Shown here: in pieces, positions 24,480 through 35,903 of the stretch | Numbering within the stretch: position 1 is the first letter of the stretch | Layout of the letters: every line of letters begins with the position of its first letter | Assembly (NCBI GenBank): GCA_028023455.1 | Contig: JAQFVV010012402.1 | Span: 17,364,935-17,428,934 of the forward strand | Source of the DNA: Epiperipatus broadwayi | Lineage: Eukaryota; Onychophora; Udeonychophora; Euonychophora; Peripatidae | Reading direction: 5' to 3' | Length of the DNA: 64,000 nucleotides | Notes under the pieces: model-generated | The model's database searches: none | What the model was told of the DNA's origin: nothing | The model's input: only the letters and a program-made list of their open reading frames with translations | Translations under genes and position numbers: made by a program

Positions 24480-25300
24480 CCTCCAGTTTTGTGAAAAGTG
24501 CCTGGTTTTCAAATATTTGAGTAATTTTTAAATACATTTAATTGAAGTAATGACCACATATTTTTTATTTTGAGTTTTTATATATTGATTGAAAATTATG
24601 ACATCTAATTAATCTTAAATATTAATGATTAAGATTCAGTAATAAATTTCTATGTAAAACTAAATTTAACTTATAAATATTTTATATAAAAGTAATGGCA
24701 AAATTAGAACTTGACTCAAATCCACATTTAAATTAATTTGGTGATGAATATTGCAAATCATTAATAATTTATACTACAAATAGTTATCTATTTACGTAAA
24801 CTCAGAAAAGGTAAAAAATTAAAAAAAGATGTGATGTACAAATCAAACAATCAGAAATTCCTGTTTTTTTTTTTTTTTTACCTATGTTGTGAAAAAATCA
24901 CTCGTGGATCTTTCATTGTTTTAATATATATTGAAGCAGACATACTGTTCCATGTATATATTCAGAAGACCCCCCCCCATTAAAAAGACTAGCATGATTT
25001 GTTGTTAAAAAAGAAAAAGAAAAGACTTAATAATGTTTAAGGAAAACTAAAAATTTCAAGAAACAAAGAAATAGTGAAAATTGACTGCAATGAAAAAAAA
25101 AAAAAGATAATTTGGTCAAATTAAAAAGAAAAATACATTTAAATGTGCAATTAAAGAAAGTATAAATCTTTCTTTATTAAAATTCATCAATCCAAAAAAG
25201 AAAATCAATAAAGTAAGAAAGAAAAAAATATATTTAAACATTAAAAAAAAGATAGGCTTATTTTGTATTTCAAAAAAATAATTCGTAAGGCAAAATAATT
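24480..25300. other. AT-rich DNA with A-runs, nothing assigned
   Basis: No coding signal was seen. There are several runs of A or T and a nine-base C run at 24970-24978. Confidence 0.6.
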
Positions 25301-25900
25301 TAGGTGTTAAGTCAATGCTCCAGGCAAGGAAATTTCAACACATAGCCAGATAATTGAAAACGGTCTTCTACCGCCAAAAAGAATAGCCAATGAGCTGGAG
25401 GAAATGGCACGAAGGTGGATGAAAACACACACCAATTGAAGTAAGGGTCATGTAATCCGTTCTGATGGGCAGAGAGAGTATAAATAGGCTGGAAAATTAG
25501 GATTATTAGGAGAGTGTTTTTTTTATCAGTTGTATTGGATAAAACAAGCAGAGAAGTATAAATAGGCTGGAAAATTCGGATTATCAGAGAGTGTTTGTTT
25601 TTTATCAGTTTTATTAAGTAAAGCAAGAGAGAAAAATCTAGCATATCCATGAAGAAACAATTTAACATGGGCGGTTAGCCCGCTTTCTCTATCCACGATC
25701 ATGAAGTAAGCTTCAGTCTCGGTCTACAGTGCCATTCATCAAGCCCCAGTGTTATTGAAAGAAACAATTCGAAACAAAGCAAAACTCTCCATATAGTAGT
25801 GCCATCTTGTGCTATGTGCTAGTATGAGATAGTGATCATGTGATGTTTAGTGGTTTATTGAAAGAAAACAACAAGTCAAAAGGTAAGCATTAAAAATAAT
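25300..25900. other. Promoter-like repeat with duplicated TATAAATAGG
   Basis: Positions 25479-25550 and 25556-25628 are a tandem copy of AGTATAAATAGGCTGGAAAA ... TTTATCAGTT. Each carries a good TATA box. The duplicated TATA and the AGCCCGCTTTCTCTATCC block that follows look like the U3/R part of an LTR. At 25775-25860 the sequence CAAAACTCTCCATATAGTAG ... GATCATGTGATGTTTAGTGG is shared with the palindromic insertion at 43125-43997. No gene is visible downstream. Confidence 0.4.
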
Positions 25901-26009
25901 TCAATTATTAATTCTATAATAAAGTTTATAATAAAAAAATTAATGGAGTAATATGAAAACATTGTGTTCTATATTCAAAATTATAAATTCTTTACCAACA
26001 CGGAAATGC

Positions 26010-26285
26010 TGATAACAAACTTATATGTCTATGTTAACTGAAAAATAAATATCTGAGCTATATATCAGAATAATTAAATTAAGATTATAAATAAAACTTG
26101 ATAAACTTATGGGTAAAGATATATGTCTGTGGCTGACCAAATAACAAATATTCATGCTATATACTAGAACAATTAAATTAAGATTATAAATGAAACTGCT
26201 GATAAACTTATGTGTAAAAACATAGGTCTTTGGCTGACCAAATAACAAATATGCTAGAATAATTAAATGAAGATTATAAATGCTT
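26010..26285 (+). repeat. Tandem repeat, about 107-bp unit, three copies
   Basis: The unit includes GGCTGACCAAATAACAAATA and TTAAATTAAGATTATAAAT. A second short tandem pair (about 118-bp unit, GAATCTTCACATGGATA and GACTTGCAAATGAATT) follows at 26505-26690. Confidence 0.75.
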
Positions 26286-26756
26286 ACATGCATATTGGTT
26301 ATGTCTAAGTAGAATAATGAAACTTATGTGTATAAATGCACATTTATACTTGATTGGATTATAAATAGTCCACAAATCTGGAATTGCTTATATTACCTAT
26401 TTACCTACCTAAAAAGGATATACAGATATGGAACAAATGGTTAAAAATATTCATGCAGTAATGTTAGACATCTACTTGATAAAAGATCTTTTGACTTTTT
26501 CACACAAGATAAATGAAAATGAATCTTCACATGGATACACATGAACTCTGTTAGAAAGACTTGCAAATGAATTATTGTTAAATAAAGTGCTTCTAAACTT
26601 CTCATAATTAAACTGAAAATGAATCTTTACATGGATATGAATGAACTTTATTGGAAGGACTTGCAAATGAATTGTTGATAAATAAAATTATTATTACTTA
26701 AAAATTAATTTTAGTTGTTCAGTTCTATTTTTGCATCACTTGTCATTCATTGCATT

Positions 26757-27043
26757 TGTTCACGAGAATTTCATGCCTCTTGAGCTATGTCTGGCATAAC
26801 TAGACCTAGATAAGTCAGGTTGTAGTGAGATGGAACTCTAGTAGTGCCGTTTGGGAAACCACAGAAATTTCTAGGTGTTTCCAGTCTATGGTGCTACATT
26901 CTCTGATGAGCAGGAAATATTGTTGTAAGGGGGGGTGACATCTGTATTGGGGAAAGCTAATGAATGGTTCCTTCCTACAATATGCTCATCAAGAAATTGT
27001 TACAACCAAGGTAATAAAGGGGTTGTACGGTGGTCCGGTTACA
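26757..27043. mobile_element. LTR-like repeat (CCGGTTACA family), second copy, right part
   Basis: This matches 14888-15157, including the end GTCCGGTTACA followed by ATAT. The tandem repeats at 26010-26690 probably belong to the same element, as in the intronic copy. There is no coding content. Confidence 0.5.
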
Positions 27044-27184
27044 ATATATAATATTTAAATATATGTTACCTGTAGAGGTCCCTACTATCGCATTTTACAC
27101 ACATATTATCGAGGTTATAGCCTCAGTAAATATTAATTACGTATATTATATATACTAAACTTAATGTAATTATAAGGGACTTGA

Positions 27185-27416
27185 ACTCAAACTTTCAAGA
27201 ATTGGAGAGTGGAGAAGATTGAAGCTTGTCCATTAAAGTTTAAAGATTTGCTATCTTAATATAAACTGAGCACTGATTGTACATATGTGTGGGAGATGGT
27301 GATCTGGACCAACTGATGAGTGCTGGTTCAGCTGAAATACATAGTATTGGAAATCATTTATGTTTTTTTCACATGTATGTGCTCATGTGCATCAGTTGTA
27401 TAAAATATATAGATAG
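27185..27416 (+). repeat. R1 interspersed repeat, copy d, left part (split by LTR element)
   Basis: It runs from GCTTGTCCATTAAAGTTTAA through GCTATCTTAATATAAACTGA and CAACTGATGAGTGCTGGTTC to GTGCATCAGTTGTATAAAAT, and stops at the LTR start. The missing right end (GTGCTTGAAAATTTGAGTTC) lies after the LTR element, at 35629-35660. Confidence 0.85.
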
Positions 27417-30148
27417 TGTAACGGTCAGAATCGTCTATCTCGCTAACACACTGCATAATTCAAACCCCAGACACTAAACTGAACATTCTAGGAGGGGTTG
27501 CCTTCTAGATATACTAAGTTCGAATCTAAAGTCCAAATTTCACAGCGCCACCTACGTGATAATGCATCTGATGCTACAACTAGTATAACCTTTTACCGGT
27601 GCCTGGTGGTCAGGGAGAAACAAAAGACTCTATACTAAGATAAGTTTGGGTGGCTAATTAACGTCTATGGATTTACAAAAGAAATGCAGAAAATATATAT
27701 ATATCTAGACCGAGACAGTGATAGGAATCAAATAAAATAAGAGATAAAATTTAGTTTTAAATAATTGCACACAATTTATTTATATAAATATATATATAAG
27801 ACGCCACTGTCTGCTTATATGAGACAGGGACGCGTATTGAATAATTATTGGCATTTATATTTCAGTAATGACAAAAGATTTTAAAACAGAGTGATATATT
27901 CTATTCCTCGGGCTAATAGCATTACGATAATGTGCTTGATGAGATAGGAATATGTGCGAGGTGCTTTGAGTAAATAGACAAGTTTAAGACAATATTTGAA
28001 ATTAAATGTTCTAAAATATTTATTGATTTCGAGAATAGTAACGGACTAAAGCTTACTAAGCAAATGTGGGAATGTGATCAAAGCATTTATTTGAGAATAA
28101 TAATAGATTTGTATTGGGAGGTCAGTATTGCTGACAGTGAATTTATAAAGTTGGAGGGTGTGACTCGTTTAAGTCACGGATGCTTTGTAAAATAAATATA
28201 AAATGAAACAATATTGAAAATCCGGAATAATTACGGAGGGCATCTCGCCGCTAACCCGTAGGAAAGTATTTTGACGAAACAGCCGAAACTTAACGATTGC
28301 ATTAAATTCCCAGGGGTGCCATTTGTGAACACCCTCTGCCTGGAAAACCGCAAGCATGGAGAGAACGGCCTTAGCCGTGTAAAGAATCCTTGGAAAATAA
28401 AACAAAGCGGTCTCAACAACCAATTCATGTACCAGCAATACGAGACTAGTGTATATAAAAACATACTAAATGGGTTTTACTTGTATTAAGAGAAATGCCC
28501 AATCAAATTCCCTGAAATTCATTTAAAAGGGTCCGCACATTCTCGACATCAATGATGAACTTTATAATTAAAATAGAACACGGTAATTAAAATAAGAAAA
28601 TGCATGCTTGCGGGTTTGAAAAGTAAGTATAGATTTATATACGCAATCATGCATTTGGGGACACATTTAATCATTGACTTCGCACATACTCTTATATTAG
28701 ATTAAAATCAATAACATGTAGATTTTAAACTATGTGATTATGTTACATTAAAGAAAAGAATCGCCCTCGAACGAGTGATTTGCAAGACAATAAAATTGGA
28801 AAATTATAAATTTAAAATATGCCTTAATAGCGGCATCTTATTTTCAATAGAGGGAATAGTTCACTCGGTCAAAGACGATTCTGACACATTATCATAATAA
28901 AATAAAAGAAAGCTTTATAAATAGAAAATATTAACCCAAGGATAGAGCAAAATGTTGAGTATATTTAACTACATGAAAGAAATACATAATGAAGTTGTGA
29001 AATATAAGAAAACAATGTTAAATAGCTATAGCATGTTAGTTAGTGATCACAAGAGCTCTTGGGTTAATTTAGGTTACCTCTGGAGAAGCATTTGCAGGTA
29101 GATGTTCGGCAGGTTTTATAATTCAGCAGCAAAATCTGGAATGTTCATATTTGGCAGCGGCAGCAGCAGTTTCGGGATCCGTGTGATAAATTTTTGATGG
29201 TATGGAGCAGCGGCTGGCTATTCCGATGGGACATAGCCATCTTAAACGCCTCTACTCGGACATGTCAAGGTTAGCAAATTATTAGAATTTTAGAACAACT
29301 CAGAAACTTTTAGACAACTCAGAATTCTTTAAAAGCTTAAACCTTTCAGAGCTTAGAATAGCTTAGAAAGCTTAGAATAGCTTAGAATGGTGAACAAAAG
29401 AAAAAGATCCTTTTTATAGTAAAATTTAACAATAGATTTGTCCTGGGGCGTACAAAATTATTGGACTTATCTGCTGTAATTAAATCTATCCGAATGTCTA
29501 AAGGAATTCAACATTAATTAATTTCTTTTGTTAACTTCCCCATCGACATTCGAATTACAAACTAGATTTAATTAAAATTACTGCTACTAATTAAAGAAAA
29601 CTTAAGTGTACAGCTGCTGTTTTTAGATAACTTATATAATTAAACTATTGTCCCTCATTTATTTTAACAGAAATATTTGGGATGATTTTTATTAAATAAA
29701 ACGAAAATTATTTTATTTTAAATTGTAATATTTGAATCTATCCACTAAACGAATATTTACTAAATGAATTTTATTTTAAATCAAAATATATTACGACGGT
29801 AATATATTTGTAAATAGATCCAAACAAAACAACTAACAATTTATAATTTTGATATGTTTTAAAATGGATATCATAGTGTGTGCGCAATTACGACTTATAT
29901 AACTTACTTTTTAATAAATGTAAATTATGTGAACAAATACATAATTCATAATATTTTATTTTATTTGGGAATAAGTTATATATATAATATGAGCATTGTG
30001 CTCGTGGTTTAAAATTAGGCGGGATTTTCGGTATATAAGTGTATTGCAGACACACTACGATAGATTGGGGTTCAAACTAAGGTATGAGGGTAGGAAGTAG
30101 GTGAGAAAAGGTGAAACGAAGATCTGCAAAGCAGACCTTACTGTTTCA
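27417..30148 (-). repeat. LTR (3' LTR in gag direction), 2,732 bp
   Basis: It begins TGTAACGGTC and ends CTGTTTCA on the plus strand, so it keeps TG...CA ends on either strand. It differs from the other LTR by about 25-30 substitutions and a few short indels by eye, near 1 percent. Many differences are C/T or G/A. Near 29340-29390 there is a short tandem array of AGCTTAGAAT. An open frame at 28169-28438 (minus) also exists in the other LTR, but the LTRs are too alike for that to imply coding. Confidence 0.9.
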
Positions 30149-30158
30149 CATTCCCTTA
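30149..30158 (-). other. Polypurine tract next to 3' LTR
   Basis: On the minus strand the bases are TAAGGGAATG, directly before the LTR start TGAAACAG. It is short, but in the right place for plus-strand priming. Confidence 0.5.
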
Positions 30159-30493
30159 GTAACGGAACAAAAAAAAATTGTTAAAAAAAAAGATCTTACA
30201 ACAGGTGTCCACCTATGAAGCCTGCATAAAAAAAAATTTACAAGATAACCCATAATGTACAGGATATAAATATAATGAAGAAACGAAACTGAATTATATA
30301 CCCGGATCATATTAATAAATCTACCGTCTAGCGAACATTTTTTAATATCCCCCCCCCATTCTTCCAACAAAATTTTATTTAAGAACTAAATTTAACACTG
30401 TTTATATCCGATCTCCTGTTTATATTATTCTGTGACGTGTCCATTTCTTTTTTTTGTGTTGTTGTTGTGTTTTTTTTTAAAAAAAAAAAACTA

Positions 30494-31606
30494 CTATAAT
30501 CCTGGGTCTGGTGGGTAATAACTGCTTTTATAATTTGATGACTGCAGTCTCGGATTATCAGGTCTCTTTACCTTGTCTGGCAGTTCTTTGGCCCAGGGAC
30601 TGAAATCCAGAGTGGTTAAGAATTCGGCCATTTCCTCCACCTCTTTGATTCTGCTGCCCGCCATCAGCTGTTGTATCGGTAGCGGCATATTCTGTTGAAC
30701 GGTACGTATAATATGAGTATCAGAAAACGCAAACGTGTTCAGTGATCGAAGGCGATTGACCTGGCGAATGAAAAATTGCGTGTGTGTTTCCTTGATCGCT
30801 CCGTACTTTTCCTGGCAAATGGTATTTAGAATTCCGCTCTGCCGATCCTCACTCCAATAATATCTTAGTAACAGGCTACAGTAATTCGTAAAGTTGTTTG
30901 GTTTTTTCACCAACAGGCCCCACCAATCTTTTGCATAGCCATATAAATGATGGCTAGCGATAGCAGTCTGTTCATGCGGATCCGTTTTATAAAACTGAAA
31001 GAAATCCCGCAGGCTATCCAGGTGTGGGTGGGGGTTTTCTATTTCTCCTCGAAATATTTTAACCGTTAATATCTTAGCAAGTTGGGTTTGAACCCCGAAA
31101 TCTGGAATTAAGGTCCTGTGGATTGTATCTATCCCACTACCATGCGCTTGAGGAGGTGGTAGATCATCGTTAGAGGCCTGACATCTTTGGTTTAGGTCCA
31201 CTGCTTCGTTGATACTGTTTGTATCGTCAAGTTCTGTTTTTGCTATCAGGACTTCGTTGTCCAGGTATTGTATTATTTTTGGCTCAGTTTGATCTCGGCA
31301 TTCGCTCATTTTTTTCCGATTTCCTGAGCAGTATTCTTCCAATTTCCGTTGGAGAGCCCTATATCCTTCTCTCGCTTGTGCCAATTCGTCGAGGAGCATC
31401 CTGGTAAACTTTTTACACTCCGTCTCTTTTCTTTGGGCTTCCTCTTCCTGCTTTCTTGCCCTCTCTTCGCTTCTCTTATATAATTCCACCAGATCATCCA
31501 GATCGGAATCTTCCTTGGTCGTTTGCTGGACAGTTCTCATACTCATTGGAGGAGATTCAAGAAATCCGGATGGGTCCGGTTCTTGATCAGCGTGGTTGTT
31601 GTCCAT
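30494..31606 (-). CDS. gag: Gag-like protein of LTR retrotransposon
   Basis: One uninterrupted 370-codon frame. Residues 33-100 are rich in E, K, R and Q and should form a coiled coil. Residues about 165-335 resemble the capsid-type gag domain of Ty3-like elements: HLDSLRDFFQFYK, then AKDWWGLL (225-232), a FTNYCSLLLRYYW helix (239-251), and a following helix with EKYGAIKETHTQFFIRQ. The C-terminal 30 residues are basic and proline-rich. There is no CCHC zinc knuckle, and no protease or reverse transcriptase follows. Only a poly-A-rich 345-bp stretch separates the stop from the LTR. Known role of the family: gag assembles the particle in which element RNA is copied. The intact frame and near-identical LTRs suggest recent activity. 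The start was chosen because it is the first ATG of the frame. Confidence 0.85.
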   Translation of the reverse strand: MDNNHADQEPDPSGFLESPPMSMRTVQQTTKEDSDLDDLVELYKRSEERARKQEEEAQRKETECKKFTRMLLDELAQAREGYRALQRKLEEYCSGNRKKMSECRDQTEPKIIQYLDNEVLIAKTELDDTNSINEAVDLNQRCQASNDDLPPPQAHGSGIDTIHRTLIPDFGVQTQLAKILTVKIFRGEIENPHPHLDSLRDFFQFYKTDPHEQTAIASHHLYGYAKDWWGLLVKKPNNFTNYCSLLLRYYWSEDRQSGILNTICQEKYGAIKETHTQFFIRQVNRLRSLNTFAFSDTHIIRTVQQNMPLPIQQLMAGSRIKEVEEMAEFLTTLDFSPWAKELPDKVKRPDNPRLQSSNYKSSYYPPDPGL

Positions 31607-32838
31607 ATTACCCCTGGCTTTGGATGATTATCGTGATCGATGATGATGATTACTTTTTATTTTATCGCTAACTATATTAATATATCTTTAACACAATGTA
31701 TCGCACTGATAAAGAAAATGTTTAAACTGTTTTACGTGGAGCTTATTAAAACTAATACGGTAAAAAAATACTCTTATTATTTTTCCTTGTTTAAATCTCT
31801 GCGATGATTACGTTTAATTACAATTTTATTAATGGCTAATAGGCTATCTCCCTCTCGGTTCTGTCGGCCTAATTGCTGCTTTTATATTTATCACTTAAAA
31901 CCCCAACTACTGCCCTCTTACTACTGCTAAAATTTCTCGCTTAAATCTGCTGCCAACATATATATTTTTAACTGCCCGTATATATAAAATCTCTTAAATT
32001 CTACCTGTCAAAATATTTCGCTAAAATATATTTTTAAACTCAAGCAAATTTTATTTATATATATTAACATTCGCTAGATCCGGGTATAATTATTTCTTTC
32101 CTTCTTATTTAAGATTTGCAAACATATATATTTATTGACATAATTATTGATCCGATTCACGTCTCATTATTTGGTCTAAGAAAAATTTACACACGTTTAG
32201 AAAAATTTCATACAAAAGAATTGAGCCTGGTGACAAAATTTATTTTAGAAGTAACTCCGTTTAGTGAAATTACCCTTGGGCGCCATGTCACCAGTTAAAA
32301 ATATCCATAGACTGTTAGCTTCCCAAAATTAATTTTAATAACTATTCCATTTAACTATGGGCACTCGTTAAACATTCACATTTTTTTTTATGTATATTGA
32401 TTACAACATTTGTTTTATCATTATGCTATATTGCGTGTTGAGCCGATGAAACTTTATTTTGATAGAAAATACAATATTTGAAATATTTATAATTGTCACA
32501 ATATTCACTTGGGACAATATTTAAGTAATTTACGCTATGTGTACATAGCATGATTTAAGTGAAACAATGAATACAGATAATACAGATGGCTCGTATCGCA
32601 CTATAGCATGTTTGGACAAGTTCTGATTATATAGGATAAGTAATTGAATGCCTGAGTCAAACAAAATATATGAAATATACACGCAAATAGATAATATAGA
32701 GTTTGAAAAATATTATATATCAAAATATAAAGGATTTGAGTAATTAAATGTGAAAACACAATGCTAAAATTAAACTACAGGGATGTGGGTGTTTAAATAA
32801 TTAAGATCTACAGGGATGTGGGTGTTTAAATATTCGAG
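31607..32838 (-). other. Long gag leader of the LTR element
   Basis: About 1.23 kb without a credible gene lies between the primer binding site and gag. It holds a second TGGCGCCCAA block at about 32276-32285, inside a stem formed by CTGGTGAC (32228-32235) and GTCACCAG (32287-32294). Such leaders often carry packaging or dimerisation signals, but no function can be read here. Confidence 0.5.
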
Positions 32839-32856
32839 GCCCCATGTTGGGCGCCA
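32839..32856 (-). promoter_or_regulatory. Primer binding site, tRNA-Lys type
   Basis: On the minus strand it reads TGGCGCCCAACATGGGGC, one base different from the complement of the 3' end of invertebrate tRNA-Lys(CUU). It lies 25 bases inside the 5' LTR, a wider gap than the usual 0-10. Confidence 0.75.
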
Positions 32857-32881
32857 TGGACCCGGAAAAAAAAATTTACTA

Positions 32882-35624
32882 TGTAACAGTCAGAATCGTC
32901 TATCTCGCTAACACACTGCATAATTCAAACCCCAGACACTAAACTGAACATTCTAGGAGGGGTTGCCTTCTAGATATACTAAGTTTGAATCTAAAGTCCA
33001 AATTTCACAGCGCCACCTACATGATAACGCATCTGATGCTACAACTAGTATAACCTTTTACCGGTGCCTGGTGGTCAGGGAGAAACAAAAGACTCTATAC
33101 TAAGATAAGTTTGGGTGGCTAATTAACGTCTATGGATTTACAAAAGAAATGCAGAAAATATATATATATATCTAGACCGAGACAGTGATAGGAATCAAAT
33201 AAAATAAGAGATAAAATTTAGTTTTAAATAATTGCACACAATTTATTTATATAAATATATATATAAGATGCCACTGTCTGCTTATATGAGACAGGGACGC
33301 GTATTGAATAATTATTGGCATTTATATTTCAGTAATGACAAAAGATTTTAAAACAGAGTGATATATTCTATTCCTCGGGCTAATAGCATTACGATAATGT
33401 GCTTGACGAGATAGGAATATGTGCGAGGTGCTTTGAGTAAATAGACAAGTTTAAGACAATATTTGAAATTAAATGTTCTAAAATATTTATTGATTTCGAG
33501 AATAGTAACGGACTAAAGCTTACTAAGCAAACGTGGGAATGTGATCAAAGCATTTATTTGAGAATAATAATAGATTTGTATTGGGAGGTCAGTATTGCTG
33601 ATAGTGAATTTATAAAGTTGGAGGGTGTGACTCGTTTAAGTCACGGATGCTTTGTAAAATAAATATAAAATGAAACAATATTGAAAATCTGGAATAATTA
33701 CGGAGGGCATCTCGCCGCTAACCCGTAGGAAAGTATTTTGATGAAACAGCCAAAACTTAGCGACTGTGTAACGATTGCGTTTAATTCCCAGGGGTGCCAT
33801 TTGTGAACACCCTCTGCCTGGAAAACTGCAAGCATGGAGAGAACGGCCTTAGCCGTGTAAAGAATCCTTGGAAAATAAAACAAAGCGGTCTCAACCAATT
33901 CATGTACCAGCAATACGAGACTAGTGTATATAAAAACATACTAAATGGGTTTTACTTGTATTAAGAGAAATGCCCAATCAAATTCCCTGAAATTCATTTA
34001 AAAGGGTCCGCACATTCTCAACATCAATGATGAACTTTATAATTAAAATAGAACACAGTAATTAAAATAAGAAAATGCATGCTTGCGGGTTTGAAAAGTA
34101 AGTATAGATTTATATACGCAATCATGCATTTGGGGACACATTTAATCATTGACTTCGCACATACTCTTATATTAGATTAAAATCAATAACATGTAGATTT
34201 TAAACTATGTGATTATGTTACATTAAAGAAAAGAATCGCCCTCGAACGAGTGATTTGCAAGACAATAAAATTGGAAAATTATAAATTTAAAATATGCCTT
34301 AATAGCGGCGTCTTATTTTCAATAGAGGGAATAGTTCACTCGGTCAAAGACGATTCTGACACATTATCATAATAAAATAAAAGAAAGCTTTATAAATAGA
34401 AAATATTAACCCAAGGATAGAGCAAAATGTTGAGTATATTTAACTACATGAAAGAAATACATAATGAAGTTGTGAAATATAAGAAAACAATGTTAAATAG
34501 CTATAGCATGTTAGTTAGTGATCACAAGAGCTCTTGGGTTAATTTAGGTTACCTCTGGAGAAGCATTTGCAGGTAGATGTTCGGCAGGTTTTATAATTCA
34601 GCAGCAAAATCTGGAATGTTCATATTTGGCAGCGGCAGCAGCAGTTTCGGGATCCGTGTGATAAATTTTTGATGGTATGGAGCAGCGGCTGGCTATTCCG
34701 ATGGGACATAGCCATCTTAAACGCCTCTACTCGGACATGTCAAGGTTAGCAAATTATTAGAATTTTAGAACAACTCAGAAACTTTTAGACAACTCAGAAT
34801 TCTTTAAAAGCTTAGACCTTTCAGAGCTTAGAATAGCTTAGAAAGCTTAGAATAGCTTAGAATGGTGAACAAAAGAAAAACATCCTTTTTATAGTAAAAT
34901 TTAACAATAGATTTGTCCTGGGGCATACAAAATTATTGGACTTATCTGCTGTAATTAAATCTATCCGAATGTCTAAAGGAATTCAACATTAATTAATTTC
35001 TTTTGTTAACTTCCCCGTCGACATTCGAATTACAAACTAGATTTAATTAAAATTACTGCTACTAATTAAAGAAAACTTAAGTGGACAGCTGCTGTTTTTA
35101 GATAAACTTATATAATTAAACTATTGTCCCTCATTTATTTTAACAGAAATATTTGGGATGATTTTTATTAAATAAAACGAAAATTATTTTATTTTAAATT
35201 GTAATATTTGAATCTATCCACTAAACGAATATTTACTAAATGAATTTTATTTTAAATCAAAATATATTACGACGGTAATATATTTGTAAATAGATCCAAA
35301 CAAAACAACTAACAATTTATAATTTTGATATGTTTTAAAATGGATATCATAGTGTGTGCGCAATTACGACTTATATAACTTACTTTTTAATAAATGTAAA
35401 TTATGTGAACAAAAAAATAATTCATAATATTTTATTTTATTTGGGATTAAGTTATATATATAATACGAGCATTGTGCTCGTGGTTTAAAATTAGGCGGGA
35501 TTTTCGGTATATAAGTGTATTGCAGACACACTACGATAGATTGGGGTTCAAACTAAGGTATGAGGGTAGGAAGTAGGTGAGAAAAAGTGAAACGAAGATC
35601 TGCAAAGCAGACCTTACTGTTTCA
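32882..35624 (-). repeat. LTR (5' LTR in gag direction), 2,743 bp
   Basis: This is nearly identical to 27417-30148. It starts TGTAACAGTC and ends CTGTTTCA, followed by the target duplication ATAG. The largest difference from the other LTR is a short expanded stretch near 33755-33785. Confidence 0.9.
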
Positions 35625-35665
35625 ATAGATGTGCTTGAAAATTTGAGTTCAAGTTCTTTATATAT
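35625..35665 (+). repeat. R1 copy d, right part
   Basis: This continues the R1 copy that stops at 27416. After the duplicated ATAG it reads ATGTGCTTGAAAATTTGAGT, which matches the same position in copy c. Confidence 0.8.
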
Positions 35666-35903
35666 ATATATATGTATATTCTGCATCACGGCTAATAGTA
35701 AACTTGCTCCTTAATGGAAAATTTAAATTTAAGCAAGAAATCCCAGAAAATTTAACATATATAAGTAGATGCCTGCCTAATTATATTTTTAATTTTTATA
35801 TTTGTTTTCTTTTGCTTCTTATTAATTCCTCAATTCTATCCCATACTTCAACATATTGTATATCTATATTATTGTCATATTTTGTATATAAGTTTTTGTA
35901 TAG

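Larger units (their letters stand above)
27417..35624 (-). mobile_element. Gag-only LTR retrotransposon, complete, recent
   Basis: The two LTRs (27417-30148 and 32882-35624) enclose 2,733 bases of internal DNA. In the direction of gag (minus strand) the order is LTR, a primer binding site like tRNA-Lys, a long leader, gag, a short purine tract and LTR. The 4 bases ATAG flank it on both sides (27413-27416, 35625-35628). No protease, reverse transcriptase, RNase H or integrase is present, nor room for them. The element therefore looks non-autonomous. It sits inside R1 copy d, whose two halves join exactly at the duplication, so the pre-insertion site can be reconstructed. Confidence 0.9.

Noticed and set aside
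26010-26690. Regularly spaced repeats considered as a CRISPR array
   Set aside because: They are a two- to three-copy tandem repeat with diverged units and no distinct spacers, in eukaryotic DNA.
28169-28464. Open frames in the left LTR, repeated at 33698-33913 in the right LTR
   Set aside because: The LTRs are almost identical, so the shared frame carries no evidence of selection. No domain is visible, and the frame differs in length between the copies.
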